From assembly GCA_001662425.1 (NCBI GenBank), contig BDDC01000025.1, positions 1 through 64,000 of the forward strand: 64,000 bases of DNA, in the 5' to 3' direction. Position numbers and translations under genes: made by a program. This document shows, piece by piece, positions 26,901 through 38,635 of this stretch (positions are counted from its first letter, which is position 1; every line of letters begins with the position of its first letter). This stretch comes from Chlamydomonas sphaeroides (Eukaryota > Chlorophyta > Chlorophyceae > Chlamydomonadales > Chlamydomonadaceae). Below the pieces are notes generated by a model that was not told the DNA's origin, made no database searches, and saw only the letters and a list, made by a program, of their open reading frames with translations.

Positions 26901-29900
26901 GAGCGGGAGGTTGCGTGGCGCGTGCAACAGGTGGCCTGAGATGGGCGCGTGGCAGGTGCAGGTGCTGGCTTGACAAGGGCCGCGGCGGGGTTGCTGGGAG
27001 CGCGTCGCGGGCAGCGGCCGTGGCGGCTTGTGGCCAGCGAGGCCGTGGGCCGCGCACGGCGAACTCCTCCTCACCGGTGGTCCCACAGGAACTGGTACAC
27101 CGACAGCAGCTGCTGCACTTCGGCCAGGTCCAGCGGCCGTCCGCCCGCGGTGGTGGCGGCGGCGGCGGCGCCCGGCTCGCCGGCAGCCTCCTTGTCGGCG
27201 GCGGCGGCGGGCGGCAGCGGGAAGGCCAGCTCCAGGGGCTGCCCCGGCGGCGCGGGCACCTGCGGGCGACAGCACCGGCCGTGGGACACTTGGGCATGCA
27301 CCACAGGCTGCCGACACGGGGGTGACCACGGTAACATCCGCTGGGCGAGCAGCCGGTGACTTCACATACGCCAGGCGAGCTCGGCATGGGATGGCCACAG
27401 CGCATGCACGGGCGAAGCAGGCGCGTGTGTGTCTCATTCACATTCACGCCCAACGCCCACCTCGGCGGTGATGAGGGAGCGCTCGTCCACCATGTCCTTG
27501 CCCACGGGCGCGGCGGCGGCGGCGGCCGCCTCCTCGGCCGCGGCCTCGGCAGCGGCGACGCGCTCTGCCTCCACCGTGGCGGGGTCCTGGGGCATGCGGT
27601 CAAGGGCCGGGACGTTCCACTTGAGGAGGCCCGGAGGTTTGCAGGGTGGGGCCGAGGCCCTGCCAAGGCAAGGTATGGGTAACAGCACCGCCTAGGCTCG
27701 GCCGCGTGGCTGGTTGACTCGGGTGCAGCAGAGCGGCTGCCGCCAGTCCTGGTCCGTGAAGCCCGCCCCCAGCAAGCAGCGTTCCGCACCTTGGGCTTCT
27801 TGGACTTCTTCTTCTTCTTGGGCGCCGCGTCGCCCTCCTTGACCTCGCCTTCTTTGGCCTCGCCCTCCTTGCCTTCGGCCTTTGGCTTCTTCTCCTTCGG
27901 CTTCTTCTCCTTTGGCTTCTTCTCCTTGCCCTCGCCCTCGCCGCCCTCCTTGCCCTCGCCCTCCTTGGCCGCCTTCTTGGCCTTGGGCTTCTTCTCCTTG
28001 GCAGCCCCCTCGCCCTCCTTGCCGCCGCCCTCCTTGGCCGCCTTCTTGGCCTTGCCGCCCTCCTTCTTAGCTGCCTCGCCGCCAGCGGGCGTGGCGGCGG
28101 CGCCGTCGCCACCGGCCTCCGCCGCGGCCTTCTCGGCGCGGCGTTGCGCGGCCTTCTCCGCGTCACGCTCGCGGCGGCGCGCGGCGGCACGGTCCTGGGC
28201 CTCCATGGCCTTGACCTGAGGAGCAACACGAGACACACCAGGCAAAGTAGGCATGTTGCAACATGCCGTCATCATCAACGATCAAGACGGTCAATATGGG
28301 AAGACGGCAGCCAGCATGCTCAGCGCGCCGCCCAGCGGCCACTTGCCGAGGGCCGCCCGCCCCAGCCAGCCCGGGGCACCCCGCCAAGCGGCACTCCGTC
28401 GCCGCACACCAACCCCATGTACATCGGGCTACATTCAGCTCTGACTACCGATGCCCGATGACTGACCAAGTGGCTGAATGCTTTGCGTAAGACAGCAGCC
28501 GCTACAAGGCCAGCTTCCGACATCAGGCCCGAGCCACCCATCGCGGATCGAAGCGGCCCAACAGTGGCAGCCAGCGCCGCATACTCCTGCACGCACCATC
28601 TTTTCGCGCTCTTTCTCGTCCGGCTCGGCCATCACCAGCGACACCCGCTCCACCAGCCGCTCAACCACTCCGCGGACCTGGGAGCCAGAGGGGAAAATGG
28701 GGCACGGGGCGGCGTGCAAGGAGCAAGGCTGAGGGCAGGGCGCACGAGGACGAGCACGCGTGCAGCGGGCAACTTGGAGCCTGCGGGCTGCGGCTGCCGG
28801 CTGCTAGCATGGCGGCGCGGTGCGGTCGCAGTGGCTGCAGGGCCAGGCGCTGAGCGCCACACGCGCGGGCCGGCCATTGCTCCTCCGCGGGTGCGGACAC
28901 ACTGGAAGGCGTAAGGCTCGGTTGGAACGTTACTAGGCGCCAGCCGATGCGCCGGCATGAGTCAGCATGTCGCAATACGCCCCAGCTTCCAAACACCCGC
29001 AGAAACAGCAGCTGCTGCAGCAGCAGCAGCAGCACACCGGTCCGCGCCTCTGGCCCTCCTGCTCGGCCCAGCCCTAGCCCTGCTCCTCGCCGCCAGCCGG
29101 GCCCTCGGCCTGCCCCTTGCCCTCGCCCTGCCCTCCGCCGCCTCCGGGCCCGCCCACCTCTATTTCTTCCCGCGTCATCCGACCGGCCTTGCCGCCGTCC
29201 TTGCCGCCGCCGCCGCCGGCACCGCTCTTCCGCGGCGCCTTGCCGCCGGTTTTCCGTCCCTCGTCGCCCTCCTCCGCCGCCTCCGCCGCCGCCGCCAGGC
29301 CCGCGAGGCCCTCCCACGCGCCGCCGCCGCCGCCAGCCTCCCGGTGCGGCGAGCGCGGCGGCCGGTCCGCAAAGGCCTCGATCGACAGCTGCTGCTGCCG
29401 CTTGCGCTGCTTGGTGGCGGCGGCGGCGGCGCGCCGGTTGGATCCCGACGACAGCACCACGTGCCGCTTGGCCGAGATGGCCTTCTCCTCCAGTTCCCAT
29501 GAGTTGCGCTGCGTGACGTACACATAGTCGTCGCAGTCGGCGACGCCAGGGAGCGCCTCAATCAGCTGCATGACCCGCACGTCGGACAGGCCCAGGCAGT
29601 CGAGCGCCCAGACCTTGCCGACGGGTGGCGTCGCCGCCAGCGCGCGCTGCACCACCGTCGGCGGCGCGTTGGCGCGCGCACGGCGGCACAGAGCCACCGC
29701 CGCCGTCTGGAGCTCCGCCACCGCCGCCCAAGCGTCCTCAACGCTGCTCGCGCTGCTAACGAGCAGAGGCTCCGGCTCCGCCGCAGCCGCCGGCTGTGCC
29801 GCAGCCGCTGGCTCTGCCGCAGCCGCTGGCTCTGCCGCAGCCGCTGGCTCTGCCGCAGCCGCTGGCTCTGCCGCTGGCGGCGGCTCCGCCGCCGCAGCGT

Positions 29901-32598
29901 CGGCGCTCTCCGGCTTGGCGCCGTCAGCATCTGCAGCCGGCGCGGCAGCGGCAGCAGGCGCAGCGGCGGCGGCGGCCGGCTCGTGCGCCGCCGGCGCCGC
30001 TGACTGCGGCGGCGCGTCGGGATTGGGCTCCAACACAATGACGAAGCGGGGGCCCTTACCGCCCGCCTCCGGCGCCCGGATTTCCGTAACAAAGCGGTAC
30101 GGCGGCGGCGGCAGCTGCTCCGCCGGTGCCTCCTTGCCATCCTTTGCCGCCGCCCCGGCTTCGCCGCCGGCGTCCGGCTTTGCCTCCGCCATCTCCACAT
30201 CACCGCCGCCAGCGGGCTTGGCCTCCGCGCCGTCGCCGCCAGCCTCGCCACCGGCCTCAGCCGGCGTGCCCTCCGCCGCCTCGGCCTCGGCCTCAGCCGT
30301 CGCGGCCGCCTTCTCCGCCGCGGCCTTCTTGGCCTTGGCGGCATTGGCCTTGCGCTTGGCGGCGGCGGCGTCCGGCGGCGGCGTCCATGCAGCCTTGTAG
30401 CCTAGCGGCCAGATGTGGGTCCCGTCGACAAAGCCGGCGGCCGTGTGCAGCGAGCCCAGCGACAGGATCAGCACGCCTGGGGAGGCCAGAAACGGAGACG
30501 GGTGCGCGGGATTGAGTTGTGTTTTCGTGCCGCGGCACATGGTGGCGCGGAGGTGGCAGCAAGGGAGGGCGAGGGGACACCGGCGCGAGCGTGGGATCAG
30601 GACCGGTCAGCGCCGAGTGCGCACAACGCCACGGGCCCACCACGGTCCGTGGTGAAGGGTGGCGTGAGCCCCAGCTCCTGCGCCTTGGCCGTAGCCAGCT
30701 CCACCGCCTCCGAGCGATGCATCTCGAGCGGCAGGCTCCATTTGCCGCTGCTGTCGCCACCGCCCGGCGCCGCCAGGCCGCCCGCCGGCAGCTTGGGCCG
30801 GCTGCCGCCGGCCTTGCCGCCGCCGTCGGCGGCGCCGTCGGGGGCGGGCGGGCCGTCAGCCGCGGTGCTCTTCTTCTTCCCCTGGCGGCGTGGCAGGACA
30901 CGGCAGGGTTTCCTGTCAGACTGCGACAGACGAGGCGGCCAGCAGGTGATTACGGATGCGGGCGGCCAGAGTTGGGCTAGCAGCTTTGCCTCTCCAGCTG
31001 TCGGCGGCCGCCGTGGCAGGTCTGGCGGTCCTCACCGCGCATCGCCGCTAGAACCATGCAGGGAACGACAAGCCATCCGGACCTCAAAGCGCTGCCTCGC
31101 TGCCATGGGGAAGGCGGGCCCAATCCTGCCCCGCACACGGCCCGGGCCGGCCCCCCCCCCCCACGGGCACTGCTGGACTCCCCGTTGCCGCACCTTCTTG
31201 GCCGTGCTGCCGGCGGCGCCCTTGTCGGCAGCGCCCCCGCTGGGGTCCAGGCCCAGCAGCCGCAGCACCTCGGCGCGGGAGCTGCGGGGCCGAGGCACCG
31301 AGGGGAAGCGCCCACACGCGGCGTCAACAGCCAGGCGCGGCGGCATGGCCACGTACAGCCCCGTCCCGCTGTCCCACATCCGCGCCACATCCCCCGGCCA
31401 CCCCAGGACCCGTAGTAGCGCCGCGAGCCAGCGCAGGCCCCTTGTTGGCGACCCCTCATGGCCCCTCACGGCCCCTCATGGCCCCTCACCGAATCATGCG
31501 TCCCTCGGGACTGCGGTAGTAGAGGTCGTAGCTGCCGGCGCTGTTGCCGCCCATGCGCATCATGTACACGCCCATCCAGCCCGAGGGCAGCGTGCCGCCT
31601 GGGGGGCGGGGGCGGACGCAGGGGCAGCGTGTCCGGGTCGCCGGGGCACGGGGGCACGGCATGGTGGCACCACAAACCGTGCGCCCACCGCCGCACAGCA
31701 TGCATGAAGCGCAGCTGCCAGGTGCCGCAGCCCCAGGCGGCGCAACGGCTGCGCACCCCAGCAGCACGTGGCCCCACAGTCACGACTCCCACAGTCACGA
31801 CTCCCACAGTCGCGAGTCCCCCGCACACCACCACCACACCACACCCCGCGCGCGCGCACCGAGGCTGGCCACATAGGCGCGCAGCTTCTCCGCCGCCGCC
31901 GGGTCCTCCCGCGTCGGCCGCTCCGCCTTTTTCTGGCTGCCGCCGGCGCCGCCCTCGCCGTCCTCCTTGGCGCCCTCGCCCTCGGCGTAGGCCTCGGCCT
32001 TATCGTCGCCGCCGGCTTCCTCAGTAGAGGCGGCGGCGGCGGCCTTTGCGGCCTTCTTGTCGGCAGGCGTGCTCTTCTTGGCAGCCTTGGCCGGAGGCGA
32101 CTTGGCCTCCGGCTCGGCAGCCTCCTTGCCTTCGGCTCCTTCACCCTCTGCCGCGGCCTCCCCCTCTTGCGCCTGCACCTGCTCCTTCTTCCGCTTCCGG
32201 CTGGGCTTGGCCTTGGCCTTGCCCTCTTCCTTGCCCTCCTTCGCGTCCTCCTTGTCCTCGGCCTTCGCCTCGTCCGCGGCCTCCTCGTCGCCCTTGTCGC
32301 CCTTGTCCGCCTTATCGCCCTTTGCCTTATCGGCCTTAGGTTTCTTCTCCTTTTTGCCCGACCGAGGCGACTTGGCGGCCGCCGCCGGCTCGGCCGTCGC
32401 GGCCGCGCCGGCGCCCGGCTCCTCGACCTCCATGTCCCTCACGCCCGTCTCCGCGGTCGACTTGGCTGCCGCTGCTGCTGCGGCTGAGGGCCCAGCGCCC
32501 GCAGCTTCCTCCTCAGGACTCAGGTGGTGGACAGAGCCCGACTGCTGCGGCTTCTCCGGTTGCTGCGCTGTGGGGCTCAGGGCCGGGCCTGAGGACAT
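17984..32598 (-). CDS. Large MBD9-like chromatin regulator (MBD, FYRN/FYRC, DDT, PHD, WHIM-like)
   Basis: Probably a nuclear chromatin-remodelling subunit related to plant MBD9 and BAZ-type proteins. Starting from MSSGPALSPT (ATG at 32598), the order is: acidic/basic Lys-Glu region; MBD-like LPSGWMGVYMMRMGGNSAGS (~31600-31485); FYRN-like LHTAAGFVDGTHIWPLGYK (~30450); FYRC-like YRFVTEIRAPEAG through LGLSDVRVMQLIEALPG (~30100-29545); charged Lys-rich linkers; DDT domain VQQLLSVYQFLWDHR (27120-27075) continuing at ~26890; C4HC3 PHD CRVC-LLCDGCDGEYHCYC-IPEGAWFCPSC (~24460 and ~24135); WHIM-like RYWWLGADHLSHAG (~21850); WGMFHTPEQLAGLLAWLHPK (~21280-21215); WRLYCMPAQHPG (~20250); and a Glu/Ser-rich tail ending VEYDVEDFDDLGT. 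Well over 2,000 residues and more than 20 exons. An acceptor (AG|GCCCGG) overlaps the start, so an upstream first exon is possible. That this is one gene is inferred from consistent splice borders and from domain order. Confidence 0.8.
19432..19528. repeat. Nested inverted repeat (hairpin) in an intron of the MBD9-like gene
   Basis: Three nested arm pairs: GCGTTGCC 19432-19439 with GGCAACGC 19521-19528; CTCCGTGACGG 19447-19457 with CCGTCACGGAG 19505-19515; and a perfect CTATCTGGTA 19458-19467 with TACCAGATAG 19474-19483 around a 6-nt loop. It lies in the last intron, between the exon ending near 19765 and the acidic tail exon. It could be a small non-autonomous DNA element or a structured intron. 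Confidence 0.75.
22141..22176. repeat. GCGGGGGAAA short tandem repeat
   Basis: About four copies of a 10-bp purine-rich unit, in an intron of the MBD9-like gene next to an acceptor. Confidence 0.85.
25793..25857. repeat. 12-bp minisatellite (ATGACCAGACCC)n
   Basis: Five near-perfect 12-bp copies in an intron of the MBD9-like gene, following CCCATCCAC and ending in CATGCAAC. Confidence 0.9.
29770..29880 (-). repeat. 18-bp in-frame coding repeat (AEPAAA)n
   Basis: Inside the FYRC-side exon of the MBD9-like gene, an 18-bp unit GCAGCCGCTGGCTCTGCC on the plus strand repeats about five times and encodes repeated AEPAAA. Copies 2 to 5 are almost identical at the nucleotide level, which suggests recent slippage. 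The frame is preserved. Confidence 0.85.
31774..31820. repeat. 14-bp tandem repeat (CCCACAGTCACGACT)n
   Basis: Three copies, the last diverged, in the intron between the first exon and the MBD exon of the MBD9-like gene. Confidence 0.8.
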
Positions 32599-33934
32599 GA
32601 GACCAGGCCGCGGCCGCCCGGCTGCATGGGAGGGGCAGGGGCACCCCTGGTGGCGAGGTGTGGTCCGGGGATAACGTGCCGCCTCGGCAGGCGGCTGTGG
32701 CGGCTGGCGGCTGGGCGGGCGGGTGCGCGATGGGGGTCTGCGGGGCAGGGGCGGCGGCAGGGGGTAGGTTGGCGGCGGGGTGGGAAGGCGGGGCGAGGGG
32801 GATGGGAGGGGTGTCGTGCTGGGGTGTGCACGCAGGTTCGTGTGCCCATGGGGTGTGGGTTGGCTGGCACACGCAGCGTGCACGTGTGGGTATGTGGAGG
32901 GTGGGTGTGAGTGGGCGGGGGTGGGGGAGGGTGGGCACGGGGTGGGGATTTGACGGGCCGTGACAGGGGTTGACCCCGCGGCCCCGGGAGGGGCAGGATC
33001 CCGCGATCCCGATGCGAAGTCCCCATGCAGGGTTGACCCTGGGTCGGACCGAGCCCCGGCGGCCGCCGCCCGGCCCCTGGCTCCGTGCGATCGTGCAGAG
33101 GGCTGCGTTGTGTCCTGGTAGCGTTGGGCTTAGGCGCATGCGCAGCACGAGGCCCAGGGCGCGAGCGCTCGCGAGACCCGCGCGACAAGGGCGCGAGGCC
33201 GGGCGCGCCAGGGGCCGCCCAGGCAACTAGCACGTGCAGGGGCGAGCGTCGGCGCAGCGCCGCAGTAGCCCTGCCCAAGATGATTCGGACCCGCGATCAG
33301 GTCGCATGTAGTCCCGCGCGGTCTCGGCAAGGGCGCGCAGGGGCCTCGCAGCGTAAGGATGTGCCGAATTCGCCCTGCCTGGGAGCTCCCAACACATGAG
33401 AACGACCGGAGCTATCCTTCTTTGCGCCCTTATCCCCGCTAGGAGGTCCAGGAGGAGAACAGAGGACTGGTGACGCACGGACCGGTGCCAGCCCGCGCAT
33501 GCCAGCCAGCACAGTATGGCTCCGCAAGCACAGGGCCGCCCGGCATGCAAATGATTATGTATTGGCACCATCACGCGTGTTCCGCCGCAGCTCGGGCGCA
33601 CTCACAGTTCAACTCAATTCTCCCGCCAGCGATTCCACGCCTGTGCGTCGCGCCTCGCAGTCGCTCCCGAGGCTGCAAGTCACTGTACAGGACTGTAAAG
33701 GCCCTAGTCCTGGCTTAAGACCAAAAGTCTGGGGTCGATCGAGACCGGGCAAAGAAGCGACACGCACAGCGAGCCTGCTTCGTTCGTGATATGTGTTGCC
33801 CAGCCCGGGAACGAGCGCGTCCGACAGCCGATATGCCTCAAAGGTGTCAGCTGCGGGGCACCCCCATGCGGGCCAATGAATCCGAGTAATAGACACTCCG
33901 GCTTTGCACGCAGCATTATTGCCACTCACAACTC
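32599..33934. other. Divergent intergenic region between the MBD9-like and shikimate genes
   Basis: 1.34 kb separating two genes transcribed away from each other; it should contain both promoters. The half nearest the MBD9-like gene is G-rich on the plus strand (32700-32960). I see no convincing exon, but a non-coding or short first exon of the MBD9-like gene could be here. Confidence 0.45.
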
Positions 33935-36900
33935 ATGACGCAATTGGGCCTGCACGCTAGCGGGCGCAGCGCGCCGCGCTGCACTGGCGCTCGGCGCCGC
34001 TGCGCTTCGCGTGCGTTGGCCACGACCCATATCCGTCCCCTCACAGCAACTCTGTACGCTGATCAGACGTTGCACAATTTGCCGCTCGCCGCGTCGGTCT
34101 TCGGTGCACAGCCAAGGGGTGCCATGCTCCGCACGCACGCTGCGTCGCCGGCAACCGAGCCGGCCGCTGCCGGCCTCGACGAGCCTAGCGTCTCCTACAT
34201 CACGACCAGCGTCACAGCGACCACGGTCGACGCGTTCCTCGCGGAGATCCAGGAGGCAGCGGCCAGCGGCGTCGACATCATCGAGCTGCGCCTCGACTTC
34301 CTCACTGACTTCAACCCGGAGCGCGACCTGCAGCGCATCATGGCCGCGAGCCCGCTGCCTTACATCGTCACCTACCGGCCGGCGTGGGAGGGGTGAGCGC
34401 CAGAGCGCGCAGCACACCGCCAGCGGCCGCGCCAGCGGCGACGCCCGGCTGCGCACCGCCGTCGGGCTGCGTCCGCGGGCATGACCGTGCCGTGTCATGT
34501 CGACCCACTTCCTCGCCGCACACCCCATCGCACTTGCAGCAAAGTAGCCATGCAGCCAGCACCGCCGTCACAGCTGTACGCTAGGAGGCGCCCCCCGCGA
34601 GGCATGCATAGCCGCGGCCTGACGCGCCCGCCCCTTCCTTCCCGCCACGGCCCTCCGTACAGCGGCAAGTACGAGGGGCCCGAGCCGGAGCGCCTCGCCG
34701 TGCTCAAGATGGCGGCGCTGACGGGCGCGCCGTACGTGGACGTGGAGTTCAAGGCGTCGCCGTACTTCTTCGCGGGTACGGCACACGGCGGGGCAGCACA
34801 GCAGAGGACGGGCTCCGTCCCACCCAGGGCGCCAGCAAACGGGCCCGCCAGCCTGTTGCCATGCTGGCTCACTCGTGGGCCGCAGCAGGCGCTGACGAGC
34901 AAGGCGGCGAGAGCCTCGGGGGCCGGGAGACTTGGGGCTCCGCCGCTCCGGCCTACTCCCGGCCGCAGCAACTGCGCCAGGCGAAGTGGCGGCGCCTTGG
35001 GTGGGTGGCAGGCGGGTCTCCTGCGTGGGGGCAGCGGTCCCACTGGGGAGCAGCCGCCAGCCCGGAGCGGCGGGTTCTGGAGCAGCGGCGCGGGAGCCGC
35101 AGCGCGGGACCCGCCCGCGTGTGGCACGTGGGCGGTGGGGCTCGCCCGCCCGCCCGCCCGCCTGCCCACCGCCGCCGCCGCGGCTGCGAGTGTCCCTGCC
35201 GTCGCAGCCGCCGGCTGCAGCGGACACGGCGTGCAACCCAGCGGCGCGAGCCTGGCAGCGGCGCGGCGGCTTGCTCGCGCCGTCGTGCCTCCGGGGCGGG
35301 GCCAGCCCTGGGCTGTGGCTCTACGCTAGCGCCGTGGGCCGCGGCTGGGCCCTGCGCCAGGGGCCGATGCCCAGGGCGGCGGGTGCCCTGCCTTGCACCC
35401 CAGGTGCACGGCACCACGCGGCATGACGGCCGGGGTCGGGGGCGCCTGGGCCCCAGAGCAGCAGCCTAGCTTGCCAGGCCCAAGGGCCACGGCGCCCAGC
35501 ACCGTGACCCGGGTCGGGGCGGTCCGGATCATCCTGGCGACTCGGCGGCACGTGGCCCGGCGTGCCGTAATCGCACCCAACCGCCGTGGCCCGACCGAGT
35601 GGGGCATGGCGGCCCGGGCCGAGCCGGTCCGCCCCGTGCCCCCTGCGCCCGGCACCACCACCGGCCATGGCCCCGGGCTGCGGGCGGTGGCCCTCTGCGG
35701 CGCAGCGCCAGCCGGGGCCGGCGCTCGGTGCGGCTGCGGCGACCGGACGGCTGGCGCCCCCGTGTAGGCGCGTCCAGGCCGCGGCCGTGCGTCAGCGGTG
35801 GCGGCCCCCGGGCCCGTTGCCACGGCGGCGGGTGTCGAGGCGGCGGCGGCGGTGGGCAGGGAGCAGCGTGGGCGCCGCTCGCGGGGCAGGCGGCGGCGCG
35901 CCGCGGAGCGCCGCGGGCCGCGGCACGGCGGGCGGTGCCGTGCGGTGGCGCGCGGTGGCGTGCTTCGTCGCCGCGCCCGCATAGGCGTGTCACAGCTTTG
36001 TCTCTCCCGCTCCTTGCCCGCCCCCTGCAGATGCGCACGAGGTGCCGCTGTCCTGCAAGATCATCCTGTCCTACCACGACTTCAAGCAGACCCCCGACGC
36101 GGCCACCCTCGCCAAGCTGGCGACGGCCATGCGGGTGCGCCCACCAGGGGACAGGGACGCGTGGTGGCTCCCGCAGCCCATGGCCATCGTCGCCATGGCC
36201 CCCTTCTCCTTGGCGGCGTACGTCCCTGGCGACCCCTGCTCACTCTGCCCCTCCCTCCCAACCACACCTGCCGACCCCCAGGCCGCGGGCGCCGACATCG
36301 TCAAGCTGGCGGCCATGGCCAACAACATCACCGACGCAGCGCGCATGCTGGACCTGCTGCGGGCGCGCGACGGTGCGTGCGGCGCCGAGGCCAGGGCGCA
36401 GCCTCGAGGCCAGGGCGCAGCCTCGAGGCCAGGGCGCAGCCTCGAGGCCAGCTGCACATGAGCGGCGCCATGCGCTCCTGCATCATGCATCATACGTGTC
36501 ATCGGCCGTCTTGCCCTGTGCGCAGCTGTGTCGCGACTGCACGCCGCAAGCAGGAGTGCGGCAATGACGCCACGCGTGGCGCCTGCCTCGCACCCACCCC
36601 CTTCGTGCCTCAGGCCCCATGATCGCGCTGTCCATGGGCGAGAAGGGCTCCATCGTGAGGCTGCTGGCCGCAAAGTTCGGGGGCTACCTCACCTTTGCGG
36701 CCATGTCGCCCGAGCGCGCCTCGGCGCCCGGGCAGCCCGACATCGGCAAGCTGGCGGGGCTGTTCCGCTACCGCACCCAGGTGGGGCCTTGGGAGTACCG
36801 TACGTTCTTGTGTTAACATCGGTGCCATGTTGGTAGGCTGGTGTGCAGGGGACCTGATCAGGCTCTCCGCCGAACCTTCCTCCCGCCGCAGGGCCCCGCC

Positions 36901-38635
36901 ACCAAGCTGTTTGGCATCGTGGGCAACCCCGTGTCCCAGAGCAAGAGCCCGCTCATACACAACACCGCCTTCCAGCACATCGGTGCGCGCGGGGCGGCTT
37001 TGCGCCGCAGCCACGTGTGTGCTTCACGCACCCCAACCCGTGACCCCAACCGGGGGCCGAGGCTGTGCGCCCTCGTCGCACGTACCCGGGGCCTGCACAG
37101 CTGCACGGGCAGTGGAGCGAGCAACATCTGACAGCGAGCCCACCTCCCCTGACCTCGCGGCCTGCACGTCTGCACCGCAGGGTACGACGGTGTGTACGTG
37201 CCGCTGCTGGTGGATGAGCTTCCGGCCTTCCTGGAGGCCTTCAAAGACTACCCCGACTGGCAGGGCTTCAGCGTCACCATCCCCCACAAGGTGCGCTACA
37301 CCGGTACAACGAGCACAAAAATTACGGCAGAACGACCTACGGGTAGCGCACGTAGATGCAGACCATCCTAATTGGCAGGGCCTCCGCATCCTGCGAAACG
37401 TGTCCTGGGTGCGCAACACCGGTACAATGCAACGCGCTCACAACATACGGTATGATGACCTACGGATAGCGCACGTAGATGCAGACCACGGCGCCCTTAC
37501 TGGCAGGGCCTCGGCATCCTGCCGAATGTGACTTGGCCTCATGTCCACTCCTCATGTGTCCGCACGCCATGGTATCGCAGGAGGCGGCGCTGCGTGCCGC
37601 CGCCACTGTCGACCCGGTGGCCGCCCAGATCGGCGCCGTCAACACGCTCATCCGCCAGCCGGACGGCACCCTCAAGGGCTACAACACCGACTGGGTCGCC
37701 GCCATTGCCGCCATCGAGCGAGGCCTGGCGGGCGTGCCTGGCGGCGCCGCCGCGGCGGCGGCCGCCGGCACCAGCTGGCCCGAGGGCGCATCGCCGCTGC
37801 GGGGCAAGACCGTTGTGGTGCTGGGCGCGGGCGGCGCGGGGCGAGCGCTGGCGTTCGGCGCCGCGACCAAGTGGGTTGGGGCTTGGGGTGAAGGGCGGCG
37901 GCGGGGCGCACGGGCGGTCAGCGGCCTAAGCGTAGATTGCGTCTGGCACACGAACATGTTAGCGTGCGCCTGTACGTGAGCAGCCTCCTTGTCCTGCTCG
38001 CTTGCCTGCAGGGGCGCCAAGGTCGTCATCGCCAACCGCAACAAGGACCGCGCCGACGCCCTGGCGGCGGCGCTGGGCGGCGGCGCGAGCTCCGTGGCCT
38101 GGGAGGACCTGGCGGCGGGGCGGGTGGGCGGTGACGTGCTGGCCAACAGCACGAGCGTGGGCATGCACCCGGACGTGGACGAGAGCCCCGTGCCGGCGGA
38201 GGTGACGGCCAAGGTGCGCTCGTGCGCTTTGCATTGTGGCAACGCTGCCCTCAGTCAAACGAGGCGTTGTGTGCTGCGCGATTGTGGCTGAGTGTGCGGC
38301 GCCATGAAGGATGGGCGTGGGCTTGCGCGTGCCGCGTCGCATGCCCACGTACTTTGGAGCGAGGGCCTCCCCGCTGCCTCATGTCGTCTCCGCACACGCA
38401 AGTCCTGACGCACGCACGTCGGCGCTGTCCCCCACTCGTCCCGCAGTTCAAGGTGGTGTTCGACGCGGTGTACAACCCGCTGTGGACGCGGCTGCTGCTG
38501 GATGCCAAGGCGGCGGGCGCCACTCCGGTGGACGGGCTGCAGATGTTTGTGGGGCAGGCGCTGGAGCAGTTCCGGCTCTTCACGGGCGCCGAGCCACCGG
38601 CGGAGCTTATGGAGCGGACTGTCACGGGGAAGTGA
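33935..38635 (+). CDS. DHQ-SDH: Bifunctional 3-dehydroquinate dehydratase / shikimate dehydrogenase, plastidial
   Basis: Catalyses steps three and four of the shikimate pathway in the plastid: 3-dehydroquinate to 3-dehydroshikimate, then NADPH-dependent reduction to shikimate. Ten exons, about 33935-34392, 34673-34775, 36031-36134, 36282-36374, 36614-36780, 36893-36981, 37182-37290, 37580-37869, 38012-38213 and 38446-38635. The first exon starts MTQLGLHASGRS and gives a basic transit-like leader. The type I dehydratase shows IIELRLDFLTDF, IILSYHDFKQTP with the active-site His, and ADIVKLAAMA with the Schiff-base Lys. The dehydrogenase shows NPVSQSKSPLIHN, FSVTIPHK with the catalytic Lys, GAVNTLI and GYNTDW with the catalytic Asp, the NADP loop VLGAGGAGRA, and ANRNKDRA. 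Both active sites look intact, as in land plants. Intron 2 is 1.25 kb and extremely GC-rich. Confidence 0.95.
36392..36453 (+). repeat. 19-bp tandem repeat in a shikimate-gene intron
   Basis: The unit CCAGGGCGCAGCCTCGAGG occurs about three and a half times just after the donor of exon 4 (KLAAMANNI exon). It is intronic and does not alter the predicted protein. Confidence 0.85.
37250..37535 (+). repeat. Exon-edge triplication in intron 7 of the shikimate gene
   Basis: The 3' edge of exon 7 with its donor (TGGCAGGGCTTCAGC through GGTGCGCTACACCGGTACAA) has a degenerate downstream copy at ~37371-37430 and a second partial copy at ~37500-37520. The first two units also share the identical 20-mer at 37346-37365 and 37469-37488, 123 bp apart. 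See findings. Confidence 0.8.

Noticed and set aside
34776..36030. Extra gene in the very GC-rich second intron of the shikimate gene
   Set aside because: All six frames are long because stops are rare at this GC content; exons on both sides join in phase into a continuous dehydratase domain.
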